Shown: in pieces, positions 8,313 to 18,780 of the stretch | Position numbering within the stretch: the first letter of the stretch is position 1 | Layout of the letters: each line of letters begins with the position of its first letter | Origin: Caballeronia arvi | Lineage (GTDB): Bacteria; Pseudomonadota; Gammaproteobacteria; Burkholderiales; Burkholderiaceae | DNA: 64,000 nucleotides | Assembly: GCF_001544695.2 (NCBI RefSeq) | Contig: NZ_FCOM02000032.1 | Location: 25,998-89,997 of the forward strand | Reading direction: 5' to 3' | The notes under the pieces: model-generated | Databases searched by the model: none | What the model was told of the DNA's origin: nothing | Seen by the model: only the letters and a program-made list of their open reading frames with translations | Program-made: the position numbers and the translations under genes

Positions 8313-9266
8313 TTAGCGTGCGGGCGCGGGTTCCGTGCGCGGTTCGCCCGGAAGCGTGAGCGGGCGGCTCCAATAACCGGTCTGAGCGTAGGTTTCCTTA
8401 AGATAATCAATGAAGTAGCGCACGCGCGCCGGTACGTAGCGCTGCTGCGGATAGACCGCGAGGATGTCGTAATCGGGCAGTTCGAATTCGTCGAGCACGG
8501 TTTCCAGTTCGCCCGCTTCGAGTTGCCGCTGGATTTCCCACGTCGAGCGCCAGCCCAGTCCGAGCCCTTCCGAGGCCCAGCGGTGCAGCAATTCGCCGTC
8601 GTTGCAATCGAGCGTGCCGGAGACGCGCACCGTTACGACCTTGCCGTTGCGCCGGAAATACCAGCCGCGATTCTGGCCGCCCTGAAGATTGAACGCGAGG
8701 CAATTGTGATTCGGCAGATCTTCGAGCGTTTTCGGCCGGCCGTGCTTCCTGAAATACGCAGGCGTGCCGCACACGACGCGCCGGTTGCTCGCAAGTTTCA
8801 CCGCGACGAAGTTCGGATCGACCGCCCCGCCGATGCGTATCGACAGGTCATAGCCCTCGCGCACGAGATCCACGACGCGATCCGTCAGATTGAACGACAT
8901 CTGCAGTTCGGGTTTGTCGACGACGAACGCCGGCGCGTGAGGCGCCACGTGCATGCGTCCGAACGCCGCCGGCGCCGACACAATCAGATGCCCGCCCACC
9001 GCGCGCCGTCCCGCCGCGAGTTCGTTCTCCGCCTGATCCCACTCGGACAGCAGATTTTTGCAACGATCGAGAAACGCCGCGCCCTCTTCGCTGACGACGA
9101 GCCGTCGCGTCGAGCGATACATCAGCTTCACGCCCAGGCGCTTTTCCAGCGCATCGATACGCCGTCCGAGGATCACCGGCGACACGCCCTCTTCCAGCGC
9201 CGCCGCCGCGAGACTGCCCGCCTCGGCGACGCGCACGAAGGTCTCGATCTGCTTGAAACGGTCCAT
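8313..9266 (-). CDS. LysR-family transcriptional regulator divergent from gcl
   Basis: A 317-residue LysR-type regulator: an N-terminal winged helix-turn-helix (residues 5-62, containing VAEAGSLAAAALEEGVSP) and a C-terminal periplasmic-binding-like effector domain. It is transcribed away from gcl-hyi-glxR, with 165 bases between the two starts. LysR proteins usually control the divergent target, so it likely regulates glyoxylate conversion; the effector (glyoxylate, allantoate or glycolate are plausible) is unknown. The C-terminal 25 residues, rich in Pro/Arg, extend beyond the normal fold. Confidence 0.9.
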   Translation of the reverse strand: MDRFKQIETFVRVAEAGSLAAAALEEGVSPVILGRRIDALEKRLGVKLMYRSTRRLVVSEEGAAFLDRCKNLLSEWDQAENELAAGRRAVGGHLIVSAPAAFGRMHVAPHAPAFVVDKPELQMSFNLTDRVVDLVREGYDLSIRIGGAVDPNFVAVKLASNRRVVCGTPAYFRKHGRPKTLEDLPNHNCLAFNLQGGQNRGWYFRRNGKVVTVRVSGTLDCNDGELLHRWASEGLGLGWRSTWEIQRQLEAGELETVLDEFELPDYDILAVYPQQRYVPARVRYFIDYLKETYAQTGYWSRPLTLPGEPRTEPAPAR

Positions 9267-9315
9267 CTCCTGCCTCCAATCCGCCCGGCGTCGTCATTCG
9301 AAACTTTTTGTACGG

Positions 9316-9342
9316 GATAAAGCGACTCCGACTGATCTTATC
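9316..9342. promoter_or_regulatory. Dyad in the LysR-gcl intergenic region
   Basis: GATAA (9316-9320) and TTATC (9338-9342) form an inverted repeat with 17 bases between, near the middle of the divergent promoter region. The short arms could be part of an operator for the adjacent LysR protein. The arms alone are not significant. Confidence 0.25.
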
Positions 9343-9431
9343 AAACCTTTTTAACACTCTTAAAGTGCAACTGAACCCTGCTTCACATGCAGACAGCGAT
9401 TACGTATAGAGACCCCAGGAAGGAGACAATC

Positions 9432-11207
<1,776 letters not shown>

Positions 11208-11247
11208 AACCCGAGTGATTCCACTGACCGACCATCAGGAAAGAACA

Positions 11248-12048
11248 ATGCCGAAATTTGCCGCGAATTTGACCATGCTGTTCAACGAAGTCCCGTTCCT
11301 CGACCGCTTCGCGGCGGCGGCGAACGCGGGTTTCAAGGCGGTCGAGTTCCTGTTCCCTTACGCGTTCTCGATCAGCGATATCCAGCAGCGCCTGAAGGAC
11401 AACGACCTGCGGATCGTGCTGCACAACCTGCCCGCGGGCAACTGGGAAGCGGGCGAGCGCGGCATCGCCTGCCTGCCGGATCGCGTCGCGGAATTCCGCG
11501 AAGGCGTGCCGCGTGCGATCGAATACGCGAAGGCGCTGAACGTGCCGCAACTGAACTGCCTCGTCGGCATTCCGACGGCGGGTGTATCGGCGGAACAGGC
11601 GCGCACGACGATCATCGAAAACCTGCGCTTCGCCGCGGATGCGTTGAAGAAAGAAGGCATCAGGCTGCTCGTCGAGCCGTGCAACGCGTATGACATTCCG
11701 GGCTTTGCGCTGAACAAGTCGAAGGAAGGTCTCGACGTCATCAAGGCTGTCGGCTCGGACAATCTGTTCCTTCAGTACGACATCTATCACATGCAGCGCA
11801 TGGAAGGCGAGCTCGCCGCGACGATCAAAAAGAATCTGCCGCAGATCGCGCATATCCAGCTCGCCGACAATCCCGGCCGCAACGAACCCGGCACCGGCGA
11901 AATCAACTACGCGTTCCTGTTCGGGCTGCTCGACGAGATCGGCTATCAAGGCTGGATCGGCTGCGAGTACAAGCCGCTGAATGGCACCGAAGCGGGCCTC
12001 GGCTGGCTGCAGAGCATCGGCGGCGTGAAAGCTGCCGCCACCGCATAA
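11248..12048 (+). CDS. hyi: Hydroxypyruvate isomerase
   Basis: A 266-residue TIM-barrel protein of the sugar-phosphate isomerase/AP-endonuclease superfamily. It interconverts hydroxypyruvate and tartronate semialdehyde. The N-terminus PKFAANLTMLFNEVPFLDRF and the metal-site segments LVEPCNAYDIPG (Glu), QYDIYHMQ (Asp, His) and GCEYKP (Glu) are as in Hyi. The start at 11248 follows CAGGAAAGAAC; translation from the more distant upstream ATG would overlap gcl. It lies 40 bases downstream of gcl and 36 bases upstream of glxR. Confidence 0.95.
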   Translation: MPKFAANLTMLFNEVPFLDRFAAAANAGFKAVEFLFPYAFSISDIQQRLKDNDLRIVLHNLPAGNWEAGERGIACLPDRVAEFREGVPRAIEYAKALNVPQLNCLVGIPTAGVSAEQARTTIIENLRFAADALKKEGIRLLVEPCNAYDIPGFALNKSKEGLDVIKAVGSDNLFLQYDIYHMQRMEGELAATIKKNLPQIAHIQLADNPGRNEPGTGEINYAFLFGLLDEIGYQGWIGCEYKPLNGTEAGLGWLQSIGGVKAAATA

Positions 12049-12050
12049 AG

Positions 12051-12070
12051 CAACGTTAAGCAACGTTAAG
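12051..12070 (+). repeat. Tandem 10-bp repeat between hyi and glxR
   Basis: CAACGTTAAG occurs twice in tandem immediately before the glxR ribosome-binding site (GGAGGAG at 12070-12077). It may be a simple replication-slippage duplication. Confidence 0.8.
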
Positions 12071-12084
12071 GAGGAGCACAAAGT

Positions 12085-12990
12085 ATGGCAACGATCGGTT
12101 TCATCGGACTCGGCATCATGGGCGCGCACATGGCGCGCAACCTCATCAAGGGCGGCCACTCGCTCGTCGTGAACGGCAAATTTCCGGTGCCCGACGATAT
12201 CCGCGCGCAGACGAAAGTCGTCGAAGATTCGAGCGCGGTTGCGCAGGCGAGCGAAATCGTCATCACGATGGTGCCCGACACGCCCGATGTCGCCAATGTG
12301 CTGTTCGCCGATGACGGCGTCGCGAAGGGTCTGTCGAAGGGCAAGCTCGTCATCGACATGAGCTCGATCGCGCCGCTGGAAACGCAGGAGTTCGCGAAGA
12401 AGATCAACGCGCTCGGCTGCGACTATCTCGACGCACCGGTTTCGGGCGGCGAAGTCGGCGCACGCGAAGCGACGCTCACGATCATGGTCGGCGGGCCGGA
12501 GAAGTCGTTCAACATCGCCAAGCCCCTCTTCGATCTGATGGGCAAGAACATCTCGCTTATCGGCGATAACGGTGCGGGCCAGACCTGCAAGGTCGCGAAC
12601 CAGATCATCGTCGCGCTGAACATCGAGGCCGTCGCCGAGGCGCTGCTGTTCGCGGCACGCTCGGGCGCCGATCCGGAGCGCGTGCGCAAAGCATTGATGG
12701 GCGGCTTCGCGTCATCGCGCATCCTCGAAGTGCATGGCGAGCGCATGACCAAGCGCACGTTCAATCCGGGCTTCCGTATCGAACTGCATCAGAAGGACTT
12801 GAATCTCGCGCTCGACGGCGCGCGCAAGATGGGCCTCGCCCTGCCCCACACCGCGAGCGCGCAGCAGCTTTTCAGCGTGTGCGCGGCGAACGGCGGCAAG
12901 GCGTGGGATCACTCGGCGCTCGTGCGCGCGCTCGAGATCATGTCGAACTTCCAGGTGGCGGACGAGCCGCAGCAAGCCAAGGCTGCGTGA
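12085..12990 (+). CDS. glxR: Tartronate semialdehyde reductase (2-hydroxy-3-oxopropionate reductase)
   Basis: A 301-residue beta-hydroxyacid dehydrogenase. The Rossmann motif GFIGLGIMGAHMARNL (residues 5-20) binds NAD(P)H, the substrate-binding motif is DAPVSGGEVGA (about 118-128), and the catalytic lysine is in GQTCKVANQ (about residue 173). It reduces tartronate semialdehyde, the Gcl product, to D-glycerate, completing the pathway encoded by gcl-hyi-glxR. A strong GGAGGAG site precedes the ATG. GarR and GlxR are hard to tell apart by sequence; the position after gcl supports GlxR. Confidence 0.93.
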   Translation: MATIGFIGLGIMGAHMARNLIKGGHSLVVNGKFPVPDDIRAQTKVVEDSSAVAQASEIVITMVPDTPDVANVLFADDGVAKGLSKGKLVIDMSSIAPLETQEFAKKINALGCDYLDAPVSGGEVGAREATLTIMVGGPEKSFNIAKPLFDLMGKNISLIGDNGAGQTCKVANQIIVALNIEAVAEALLFAARSGADPERVRKALMGGFASSRILEVHGERMTKRTFNPGFRIELHQKDLNLALDGARKMGLALPHTASAQQLFSVCAANGGKAWDHSALVRALEIMSNFQVADEPQQAKAA

Positions 12991-13300
12991 GGCCGTTCAG
13001 CACCTGAACCGTGGGGCGTTCCGCGTATGGGCACGCGGGACAAATGCCGCTCTGGGCTGAGGGCGGCAAGTGGGGTCCGAGAAGCGGCACCCGGCGGTGC
13101 GCCGGGTAAGCCTTGGTCGGTCAGACGGTTTGTCGTCGGGTGTCCGCGTCGGATTGTTGCACATTGTGTCCTACCGCTGACGCATGAGCGGTGCTACAAA
13201 TCCTTTTGTTGAAACTCAGAACTATCTGGTGGTGATCGCGACTAATCTGCCTAGACTTCGCGGGCCTTTCAATCACCGTCGTTAATCAAGGAGTTGAACA
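12991..13300. other. Intergenic region between glxR and the LysM gene
   Basis: No convincing gene. It contains a perfect hairpin ACCCGGCG-GTG-CGCCGGGT at 13089-13107 without a T-run and a smaller one around 13173-13192 (ACCGCT/AGCGGT). AAGGAG at 13289-13294 serves the downstream gene. A 61-codon open frame at 13027 has no ribosome-binding site and a low-complexity basic product, and is not called. Confidence 0.6.
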
Positions 13301-13792
13301 ATGGGTATCCTCAGCTTTATCAAGGAAGCAGGCGAGAAACTCTTCGGCGCAGCCACGCCGAGCGCGCAGGCGGCCCCGGCTGCCGCGCCCGTCGATGTCG
13401 CCGCGCTCAACCAGAAAGCGGGCGAAGCCATCGCGACGTATATCCGTTCGCAAGGTCTCAACGCGGACAATCTGCAAGTCACGTATGACGGCGCATCGCA
13501 TACGGTGACCGTGTCCGGTCAGGCGCCGGACCAGGCCACGAAGGAAAAGATCCTCGTCGCCGCGGGCAACGTGCAGCACGTCGACAAGGTCGACGATCAG
13601 CTGACCGTGCCGAATTCCGAGCCCGAGTCGCAGTATCACACCGTCGTGTCGGGCGACAATCTCTGGAAAATCGCGGAGAAGTATTACGGCAACGGTTCGA
13701 AGAACGATGTGATCTTCGAAGCCAACAAGCCGATGCTGAAGAGCCCGGACAAGATCTATCCGGGTCAGGTGCTGCGTATTCCCGCGGCCTGA
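13301..13792 (+). CDS. BON-LysM domain protein, Kbp/YgaU-like
   Basis: A 163-residue protein with an N-terminal helix, a BON domain (about 35-100: DNLQVTYDGASHTVTVSGQAPDQATKEKIL) and a C-terminal LysM domain (about 112-162: YHTVVSGDNLWKIAEKYYGNG..IYPGQVLRIP). This is the layout of E. coli Kbp (YgaU), a potassium-responsive protein; LysM domains bind N-acetylglucosamine polymers. No signal peptide is visible, as in Kbp. The start is preceded by AAGGAG. It is monocistronic and shares a terminator with the convergent asparaginase gene. Confidence 0.9.
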   Translation: MGILSFIKEAGEKLFGAATPSAQAAPAAAPVDVAALNQKAGEAIATYIRSQGLNADNLQVTYDGASHTVTVSGQAPDQATKEKILVAAGNVQHVDKVDDQLTVPNSEPESQYHTVVSGDNLWKIAEKYYGNGSKNDVIFEANKPMLKSPDKIYPGQVLRIPAA

Positions 13793-13810
13793 TTCTCTCT
13801 GAAGCCTGAA

Positions 13811-13847
13811 TGAAAAAAACGCGAACTTCCGTTCGCGTTTTTTTGTT
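13811..13847. terminator. Bidirectional terminator between LysM gene and asparaginase gene
   Basis: A-run, arms ACGCGAAC/GTTCGCGT with a short loop, then a T-run of seven. It can terminate both the plus-strand LysM gene and the minus-strand asparaginase gene. Confidence 0.9.
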
Positions 13848-13849
13848 TC

Positions 13850-14842
13850 TCAGTAGGTGTCGAAGATCCGCTGGAGGTCTTTCACACCTGCCGCCAGCGC
13901 CAGCATCAGCAGCACGCGCGCCTTGTACGGATTGAGCGTGCCCGCGCTGATCGTGCCGAGTGCATCGTCGTTGGCCGCGCCGTTGCGCATCACGTGTCCC
14001 GAGCCCACGCGCGACGCGCGCACCACCGCCACGCCCTGCTTCACCGCATCCCCGAGCGCGTGCGTGAGCGTCGCGTGCATCGAGCCGTTGCCCGTGCCCG
14101 CGACGACGATGCCCTTCACGCCTGCCGCGACGAGCGCATCGACCATCACGCGCGATGCATCGGCGTGGCTCGTGACGATTTCCACCATCGGCCATTGATC
14201 AACCATGGCGAACTCGCTCGCGCTCGTGTGCGGCCGCACGACCGTACGTTGAAATTCCACGCGGCCGTCCTGCACGAAGCCGAGCACGCCGGTTTCGGGC
14301 GAGCGAAACGCATCGACCGCGTAGGTGCTCGTCTTGGTGACATCGCGCGCGCTGTGAATCTGGTTGTTGAACGCGACGAGCACGCCTTGCCCTTTGGCGC
14401 TCGCGGACGCCGCAACAGTGACGGCGTTGAGCAGATTCAGCGGGCCATCGGCGGACAGCGCGGTCGATGGCCGCATCGCCGCCGTCAGCACGACGGGCTT
14501 CGCGCTTTTAACCGTGAGATGCAGCAGGTACGCGGTTTCTTCGAGCGTGTCGGTGCCGTGCGTGACGACGACGCCGTCGATATCGTCCTGTGCGAGCAAC
14601 GCGTCGATACGGCGCGCGAGCGTCGTCCAGAGCGCGGCGCTCATGTCCTTGCTGTCGATGCTCGCGATCTGTTCGGCCTGAATGCGCGCGACGGACGACA
14701 AGGCAGGCACGGCATCGAGCAGTTTGTCGACGCCGACGACGCCCGCCTTGTAGCCCGCCGTCTTCGATGCATCGCCGGCTTGTCCGGCGATGGTGCCGCC
14801 CGTTGCCAGCACGGCGATGCGAGGGAGAGAAGATGGTTTCAT
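13850..14842 (-). CDS. L-asparaginase
   Basis: A 330-residue bacterial-type asparaginase that hydrolyses L-asparagine to aspartate and ammonia. Both catalytic threonine motifs are present: ATGGTIAG near residue 13 and THGTDTLEETAY near 94. The AMRP segment following LTA (about 126) lines the active site. No Sec signal peptide is seen, so a cytoplasmic location is likely, although the sequence resembles the longer type II group. It is convergent with the LysM gene and 31 bases downstream of cysB on the same strand. Confidence 0.93.
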   Translation of the reverse strand: MKPSSLPRIAVLATGGTIAGQAGDASKTAGYKAGVVGVDKLLDAVPALSSVARIQAEQIASIDSKDMSAALWTTLARRIDALLAQDDIDGVVVTHGTDTLEETAYLLHLTVKSAKPVVLTAAMRPSTALSADGPLNLLNAVTVAASASAKGQGVLVAFNNQIHSARDVTKTSTYAVDAFRSPETGVLGFVQDGRVEFQRTVVRPHTSASEFAMVDQWPMVEIVTSHADASRVMVDALVAAGVKGIVVAGTGNGSMHATLTHALGDAVKQGVAVVRASRVGSGHVMRNGAANDDALGTISAGTLNPYKARVLLMLALAAGVKDLQRIFDTY

Positions 14843-14873
14843 GCCGGCGATTGTAAATCAGCCGACGCGTGAT

Positions 14874-15800
14874 TTAAGCCGCTTCGCGAAGCTGCGCGGC
14901 GATCTGCGCTTCATCGAGCTGCGGCGCGAACATTTCGATCAGCCGATACGCATACGCGCGCAGAAACGCGCCCTTCCTCAGGCCGACGCGCGTCGTGCTG
15001 GCTTCGAACAGATGCTGCGTATCGAGCGCGACGAGCTCGGTGTCGCGCTTCGCGTCGTAGGCCATCGCCGCGACGATGCCGATGCCCATGCCGAGCTCGA
15101 CATACGTCTTGATGACGTCGGCGTCGATCGCGGTCAGCACGATATCGGGAATCGCGCCCGCGCTCGCGAACGCCTGGTCCACATGCGAGCGGCCGGTGAA
15201 ATCGGTGTCGTAGGTGACGATCGGATATTCGGCGATCTGTTCGAGCGTGATGTTCTCGACGCCGACGAGCGGATGATCCTTCGGCACCACGACCGTGTGA
15301 TGCCACGAATAGCACGGGAACGTCACGATATCCGGATAACGGTCGAGCGCTTCGGTCGAAATGCCGATGTCCGCTTCGCCGTTGATGATCATCTGCGCGA
15401 TCTGCTGCGGGCTGCCCTGACGCAGCGCGAGATGCACTTTCGGGAAGACTTCGGTAAAGCGGCGGATGACCTTGGGCAGCGCGTAACGCGCCTGCGTGTG
15501 CGTCGTCGCGACGACGAGATGGCCGTTGTCCTGATCCGCGAACTGGCGCGCGACGCGCCGCAGATTCTCGGCATCGAGCAGCATGCGTTCGATCAGCTGA
15601 TGCACCTGCTTGCCCGGCTCGGTGAGACCGGTGAGACGCTTGCCGCGGCGAATGAAGATATCGACGCCGAGTTCGTCCTCGAGATCCTTGATCTGCTTCG
15701 ACACGCCCGACTGCGACGTGTACAACACGTTGGCGACCTCCGTCAGATTCATGTTCTGACGCACGGCCTCGCGCACGAAGCGCAACTGCTGGAAGTTCAT
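14874..15800 (-). CDS. cysB: CysB-type LysR regulator of sulfur assimilation
   Basis: A 308-residue LysR regulator starting NFQQLRFVREAVRQNMNLTEVANVLYTSQSGVS, the characteristic CysB N-terminus with helix-turn-helix at about 18-40. The effector domain contains the CysB motifs TTHTQARYALP (about 100-110) and YDTDFTGRSHVD, which line the N-acetylserine/sulfate pocket. CysB activates sulfate-uptake and cysteine biosynthesis genes under sulfur limitation. It is the last gene of the sbp-cysT-cysW-cysA operon, 27 bases after cysA, so activation would feed back on its own level. Burkholderia also encodes the related SsuR; position favours CysB. Confidence 0.92.
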   Translation of the reverse strand: MNFQQLRFVREAVRQNMNLTEVANVLYTSQSGVSKQIKDLEDELGVDIFIRRGKRLTGLTEPGKQVHQLIERMLLDAENLRRVARQFADQDNGHLVVATTHTQARYALPKVIRRFTEVFPKVHLALRQGSPQQIAQMIINGEADIGISTEALDRYPDIVTFPCYSWHHTVVVPKDHPLVGVENITLEQIAEYPIVTYDTDFTGRSHVDQAFASAGAIPDIVLTAIDADVIKTYVELGMGIGIVAAMAYDAKRDTELVALDTQHLFEASTTRVGLRKGAFLRAYAYRLIEMFAPQLDEAQIAAQLREAA

Positions 15801-15827
15801 GTGAGCCTCTCTATTTTTATGATGTTG

Positions 15828-16892
15828 TCATTGCGCGGGAAATACGCGCAAGGCGCGCGGCACGGCCGTAACGCCATCGCCGATATCGAGCTTCAGCGCG
15901 CGCCACGCCTCGCGATCCAGTTCCGCCTCGATCACGCCGCTGCTGCCTTCGAGCTCGACGCGCACCGAGCCGCCCAGCGTCACGACACGTCGCACGCCGA
16001 CCGTGATGCCGTCGCGATGCGCGCCATCGGCAGGATAGAGCGCTAGATCGTGGGGACGCACATATGCGAGCGCCCGGCCGCTGAAATGCGCGCTCGCGGC
16101 GATCGCGGAAATCGGACTTGCGGCGCCATCGGCGATGAAGCCGTTCGCATCGACGTTACCCTGCAGCCGGTTCGCCGCGCCGAGAAACTCGTAGACGAAC
16201 GACGTCTGCGGATGATCGTACACGTCTTGCGGACTGCCCACCTGCTCCACACGCCCGTGATTCATCACGACGATGCGGTCCGCCACTTCGAGCGCCTCTT
16301 CCTGGTCGTGCGTGACGAAGAGCGTCGAGATATGCAGATCGTCGTGCAGACGGCGCAGCCAGCTTCGCAATTCCTTGCGCACTTTCGCGTCGAGCGCGCC
16401 GAAGGGCTCGTCGAGCAGAAGCACTTTCGGCTCGACGGCAAGCGCGCGCGCGAGCGCGATACGCTGCCGCTGCCCGCCCGACAGTTCCGACGGAAACCGC
16501 TCCGACAACCAGTCGAGCTGCACGAGTTTCAGAAGCTCGTGCACCTTCTCGCGAATGACGGATTCCGAAGGCCGCTCGCGGCGCGGCTTCACGCGCAGAC
16601 CGAAGGCGACGTTTTCGAACACGGTCATGTGGCGGAACAGCGCGTAATGCTGGAACACGAATCCGACCTGCCGCTCGCGCGCGCCGACTGCCGCGACGTC
16701 CTCGCCGTGCAGCACGACCTGGCCCGCATCGGCGAATTCAAGGCCCGCGATCACGCGCAGGAGCGTGGTCTTGCCGCAGCCGGAAGGCCCGAGCAGCGCG
16801 ACGAGTTCGCCCGCCGGGAAATCGAGCGTGACGTTGTCGAGCGCGGTGAAATCGCCGAAGCGTTTTTGCAGATTGCGAACGATGATGCTCAT
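15828..16892 (-). CDS. cysA: Sulfate/thiosulfate ABC transporter ATP-binding protein CysA
   Basis: A 354-residue ABC ATPase energising sulfate and thiosulfate import. Walker A GPSGCGKTT (about 34-42), signature LSGGQRQRIALARAL (about 135), Walker B LLLDEPFGALD and the switch histidine in FVTHDQEEA are all present. A C-terminal TOBE-type regulatory domain follows. The gene is 16 bases downstream of cysW and 27 bases upstream of cysB. Confidence 0.95.
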   Translation of the reverse strand: MSIIVRNLQKRFGDFTALDNVTLDFPAGELVALLGPSGCGKTTLLRVIAGLEFADAGQVVLHGEDVAAVGARERQVGFVFQHYALFRHMTVFENVAFGLRVKPRRERPSESVIREKVHELLKLVQLDWLSERFPSELSGGQRQRIALARALAVEPKVLLLDEPFGALDAKVRKELRSWLRRLHDDLHISTLFVTHDQEEALEVADRIVVMNHGRVEQVGSPQDVYDHPQTSFVYEFLGAANRLQGNVDANGFIADGAASPISAIAASAHFSGRALAYVRPHDLALYPADGAHRDGITVGVRRVVTLGGSVRVELEGSSGVIEAELDREAWRALKLDIGDGVTAVPRALRVFPAQ

Positions 16893-16908
16893 GATGGTGT
16901 CGGCCTAT

Positions 16909-17805
16909 TCAATTCTGTGCGGTGGCTTTGGCTTCGGTGACGGCTTGCGTCATGCGCCGCTCCGCGAGGAGCTTCAGCGCGAGCGTCACGAGCGCGAGCA
17001 GCGCAAGCAGCGACGCCACCGCGAACGCGGCCGAGAAGTTGTATTCGTTGTAGAGAATTTCGACGTGCAGCGGCATCGTGTCGGTCTGCCCGCGGATATG
17101 GCCCGACACCACCGACACCGCGCCGAACTCGCCCATCGCGCGCGCGTTGCAGAGAATCACGCCGTAGAGCAAGCCCCACTTCACATTGGGCAAGGTCACG
17201 CGCCGGAAGATCTGCCAGCCCGACGCGCCGAGCACGTGCGCCGCTTCTTCTTCATCGTTGCCTTGCGCCTGCATCAGCGGAATCAGCTCGCGCGCGACGA
17301 ACGGGAACGTGACGAAGATCGTCGCGAGCACGATGCCGGGCACCGCGAAGATGATCTGCACGTCGTGCGCGGCGAGCCACGGGCCGAACCAGCCCTGCGC
17401 GCCGAACATCAGCACGTAGATGAGACCGGAGATCACGGGCGACACCGAAAACGGCAGGTCGATGAGCGTCGTCAGCAGCGCACGGCCCTTGAACTCGAAC
17501 TTCGCGATCGCCCACGACGCCGCGAGCCCAAACACGACGTTCAGCGGCACGGCGATCGCGGCGGTCATCAACGTGAGCTTGATCGCGGACCACGCGTCCG
17601 GGTCCTTCAGCGACTCGAAGTAATAATCGACGCCCTTCGCGAACGCCTGCACGAACACCGCGACGAGCGGCACGACGAGAAAGAGCGCGAGAAACGCGAG
17701 CGCGATGCCCGTGAGCAGCCAGCGCACAGCGCGCGGCTCGGTGACGGGATTGAGGCTTTGCACATCGCGGCGCGTCGCCGTCTGCAACGGAAGAACCTTG
17801 CTCAT
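16909..17805 (-). CDS. cysW: Sulfate ABC transporter permease CysW
   Basis: A 298-residue inner-membrane permease with six predicted helices. It carries the EAA loop that contacts CysA (EEAAHVLGASGWQIFRRVTLPN, written in two parts as EEAAHVLGASG and WQIFRRVTLP). It forms a heterodimer with CysT. The ATG at 17805 overlaps the cysT stop as ATGA, so translation is coupled; the open frame continues further upstream but only as an out-of-frame shadow of cysT. Confidence 0.95.
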   Translation of the reverse strand: MSKVLPLQTATRRDVQSLNPVTEPRAVRWLLTGIALAFLALFLVVPLVAVFVQAFAKGVDYYFESLKDPDAWSAIKLTLMTAAIAVPLNVVFGLAASWAIAKFEFKGRALLTTLIDLPFSVSPVISGLIYVLMFGAQGWFGPWLAAHDVQIIFAVPGIVLATIFVTFPFVARELIPLMQAQGNDEEEAAHVLGASGWQIFRRVTLPNVKWGLLYGVILCNARAMGEFGAVSVVSGHIRGQTDTMPLHVEILYNEYNFSAAFAVASLLALLALVTLALKLLAERRMTQAVTEAKATAQN

Positions 17806-18686
17806 GCCGTTTCTCCCGCAGTCAGCGCGACGCTTGCGGGCGCGGCGCCGGTCTTGCTCGTGCGCCGTTGCAGGAACCACTGCAGCGTGTTGATGAGGAG
17901 CAGCATCAGGAACGACACGCACAGCATCACCACGGCGAGCGCGGTCGCGCCGGCGTAATCGTATTGTTCGAGCTTGGTGATGATGAGCAGCGACGTGATC
18001 TCGGACTTCATCGGCACGTTGCCCGCGATGAAGATCACCGAGCCGTATTCGCCGAGCGCACGCGCGAACGCGAGCGCGAAACCGGTCAGGAGCGCGGGAA
18101 AGAGCGAAGGCAGCACGACGCGGCGGAACGTGAGCCAGCGCGTCGCGCCGAGGCACGCGGCGGCTTCTTCCTGCTCGCGCTCGAAGTCTTCGAGCACCGG
18201 CTGCACCGTGCGAACGACGAAGGGCAAGCCGATGAACGTCAGCGCGACGAGCACGCCGAGCGGCGTGAACGCGACCTTGATGCCGAGCGGCGCGAGATAC
18301 TGCCCGATCCAGCCGTTGCCCGCATACACGGCTGCGAGCGAAATGCCGGCCACCGACGTGGGCAGCGCGAACGGCAGATCGACCATCGCATCGACGATGC
18401 GCTTGAACGGGAACGTGTAGCGCACGAGCACCCACGCGACGAGAAAGCCGAACACCGCGTTGATGAGCGCGCCACCGAGCGCCGCACAGAACGTCAGCCG
18501 ATAAGAGGCCAGCACGCGCGGCGATGTCACCGCGCGCACGAACTGCGGCCAGTCGAGCGTCGCAGTCTTCGCAAAGGTTGCGGCAAGCGGAATCAGCACC
18601 ACGAGGCTCAGGTACGCCACCGTGATGCCGATCGTCAGGCCGAACCCTGGAAGCGCGCTTGGCTTCCTGAATGTGAGGGTCGTCAT
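17802..18686 (-). CDS. cysT: Sulfate ABC transporter permease CysT (CysU)
   Basis: A 294-residue permease of the sulfate/thiosulfate importer, partner of CysW. The first membrane helix is near residues 14-36, and the EAA motif EEAAACLGATRWLTFRRV is near 195-212. It overlaps cysW by four bases and lies 94 bases after sbp. Confidence 0.95.
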   Translation of the reverse strand: MTTLTFRKPSALPGFGLTIGITVAYLSLVVLIPLAATFAKTATLDWPQFVRAVTSPRVLASYRLTFCAALGGALINAVFGFLVAWVLVRYTFPFKRIVDAMVDLPFALPTSVAGISLAAVYAGNGWIGQYLAPLGIKVAFTPLGVLVALTFIGLPFVVRTVQPVLEDFEREQEEAAACLGATRWLTFRRVVLPSLFPALLTGFALAFARALGEYGSVIFIAGNVPMKSEITSLLIITKLEQYDYAGATALAVVMLCVSFLMLLLINTLQWFLQRRTSKTGAAPASVALTAGETA

Positions 18687-18780
18687 CCTTGATTCATCCT
18701 TGTTTGCGCGCCGGGGTCGTGGCGCGTTGCTGCTTCAGGGCGCGCGGCATCATGGGTGCGCCGCGTCGCCCGTTCATGTC

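Noticed and set aside
13027..13212. 61-codon open frame in the glxR-LysM gap
   Set aside because: No ribosome-binding site, basic low-complexity product, unrelated to any gene pattern.
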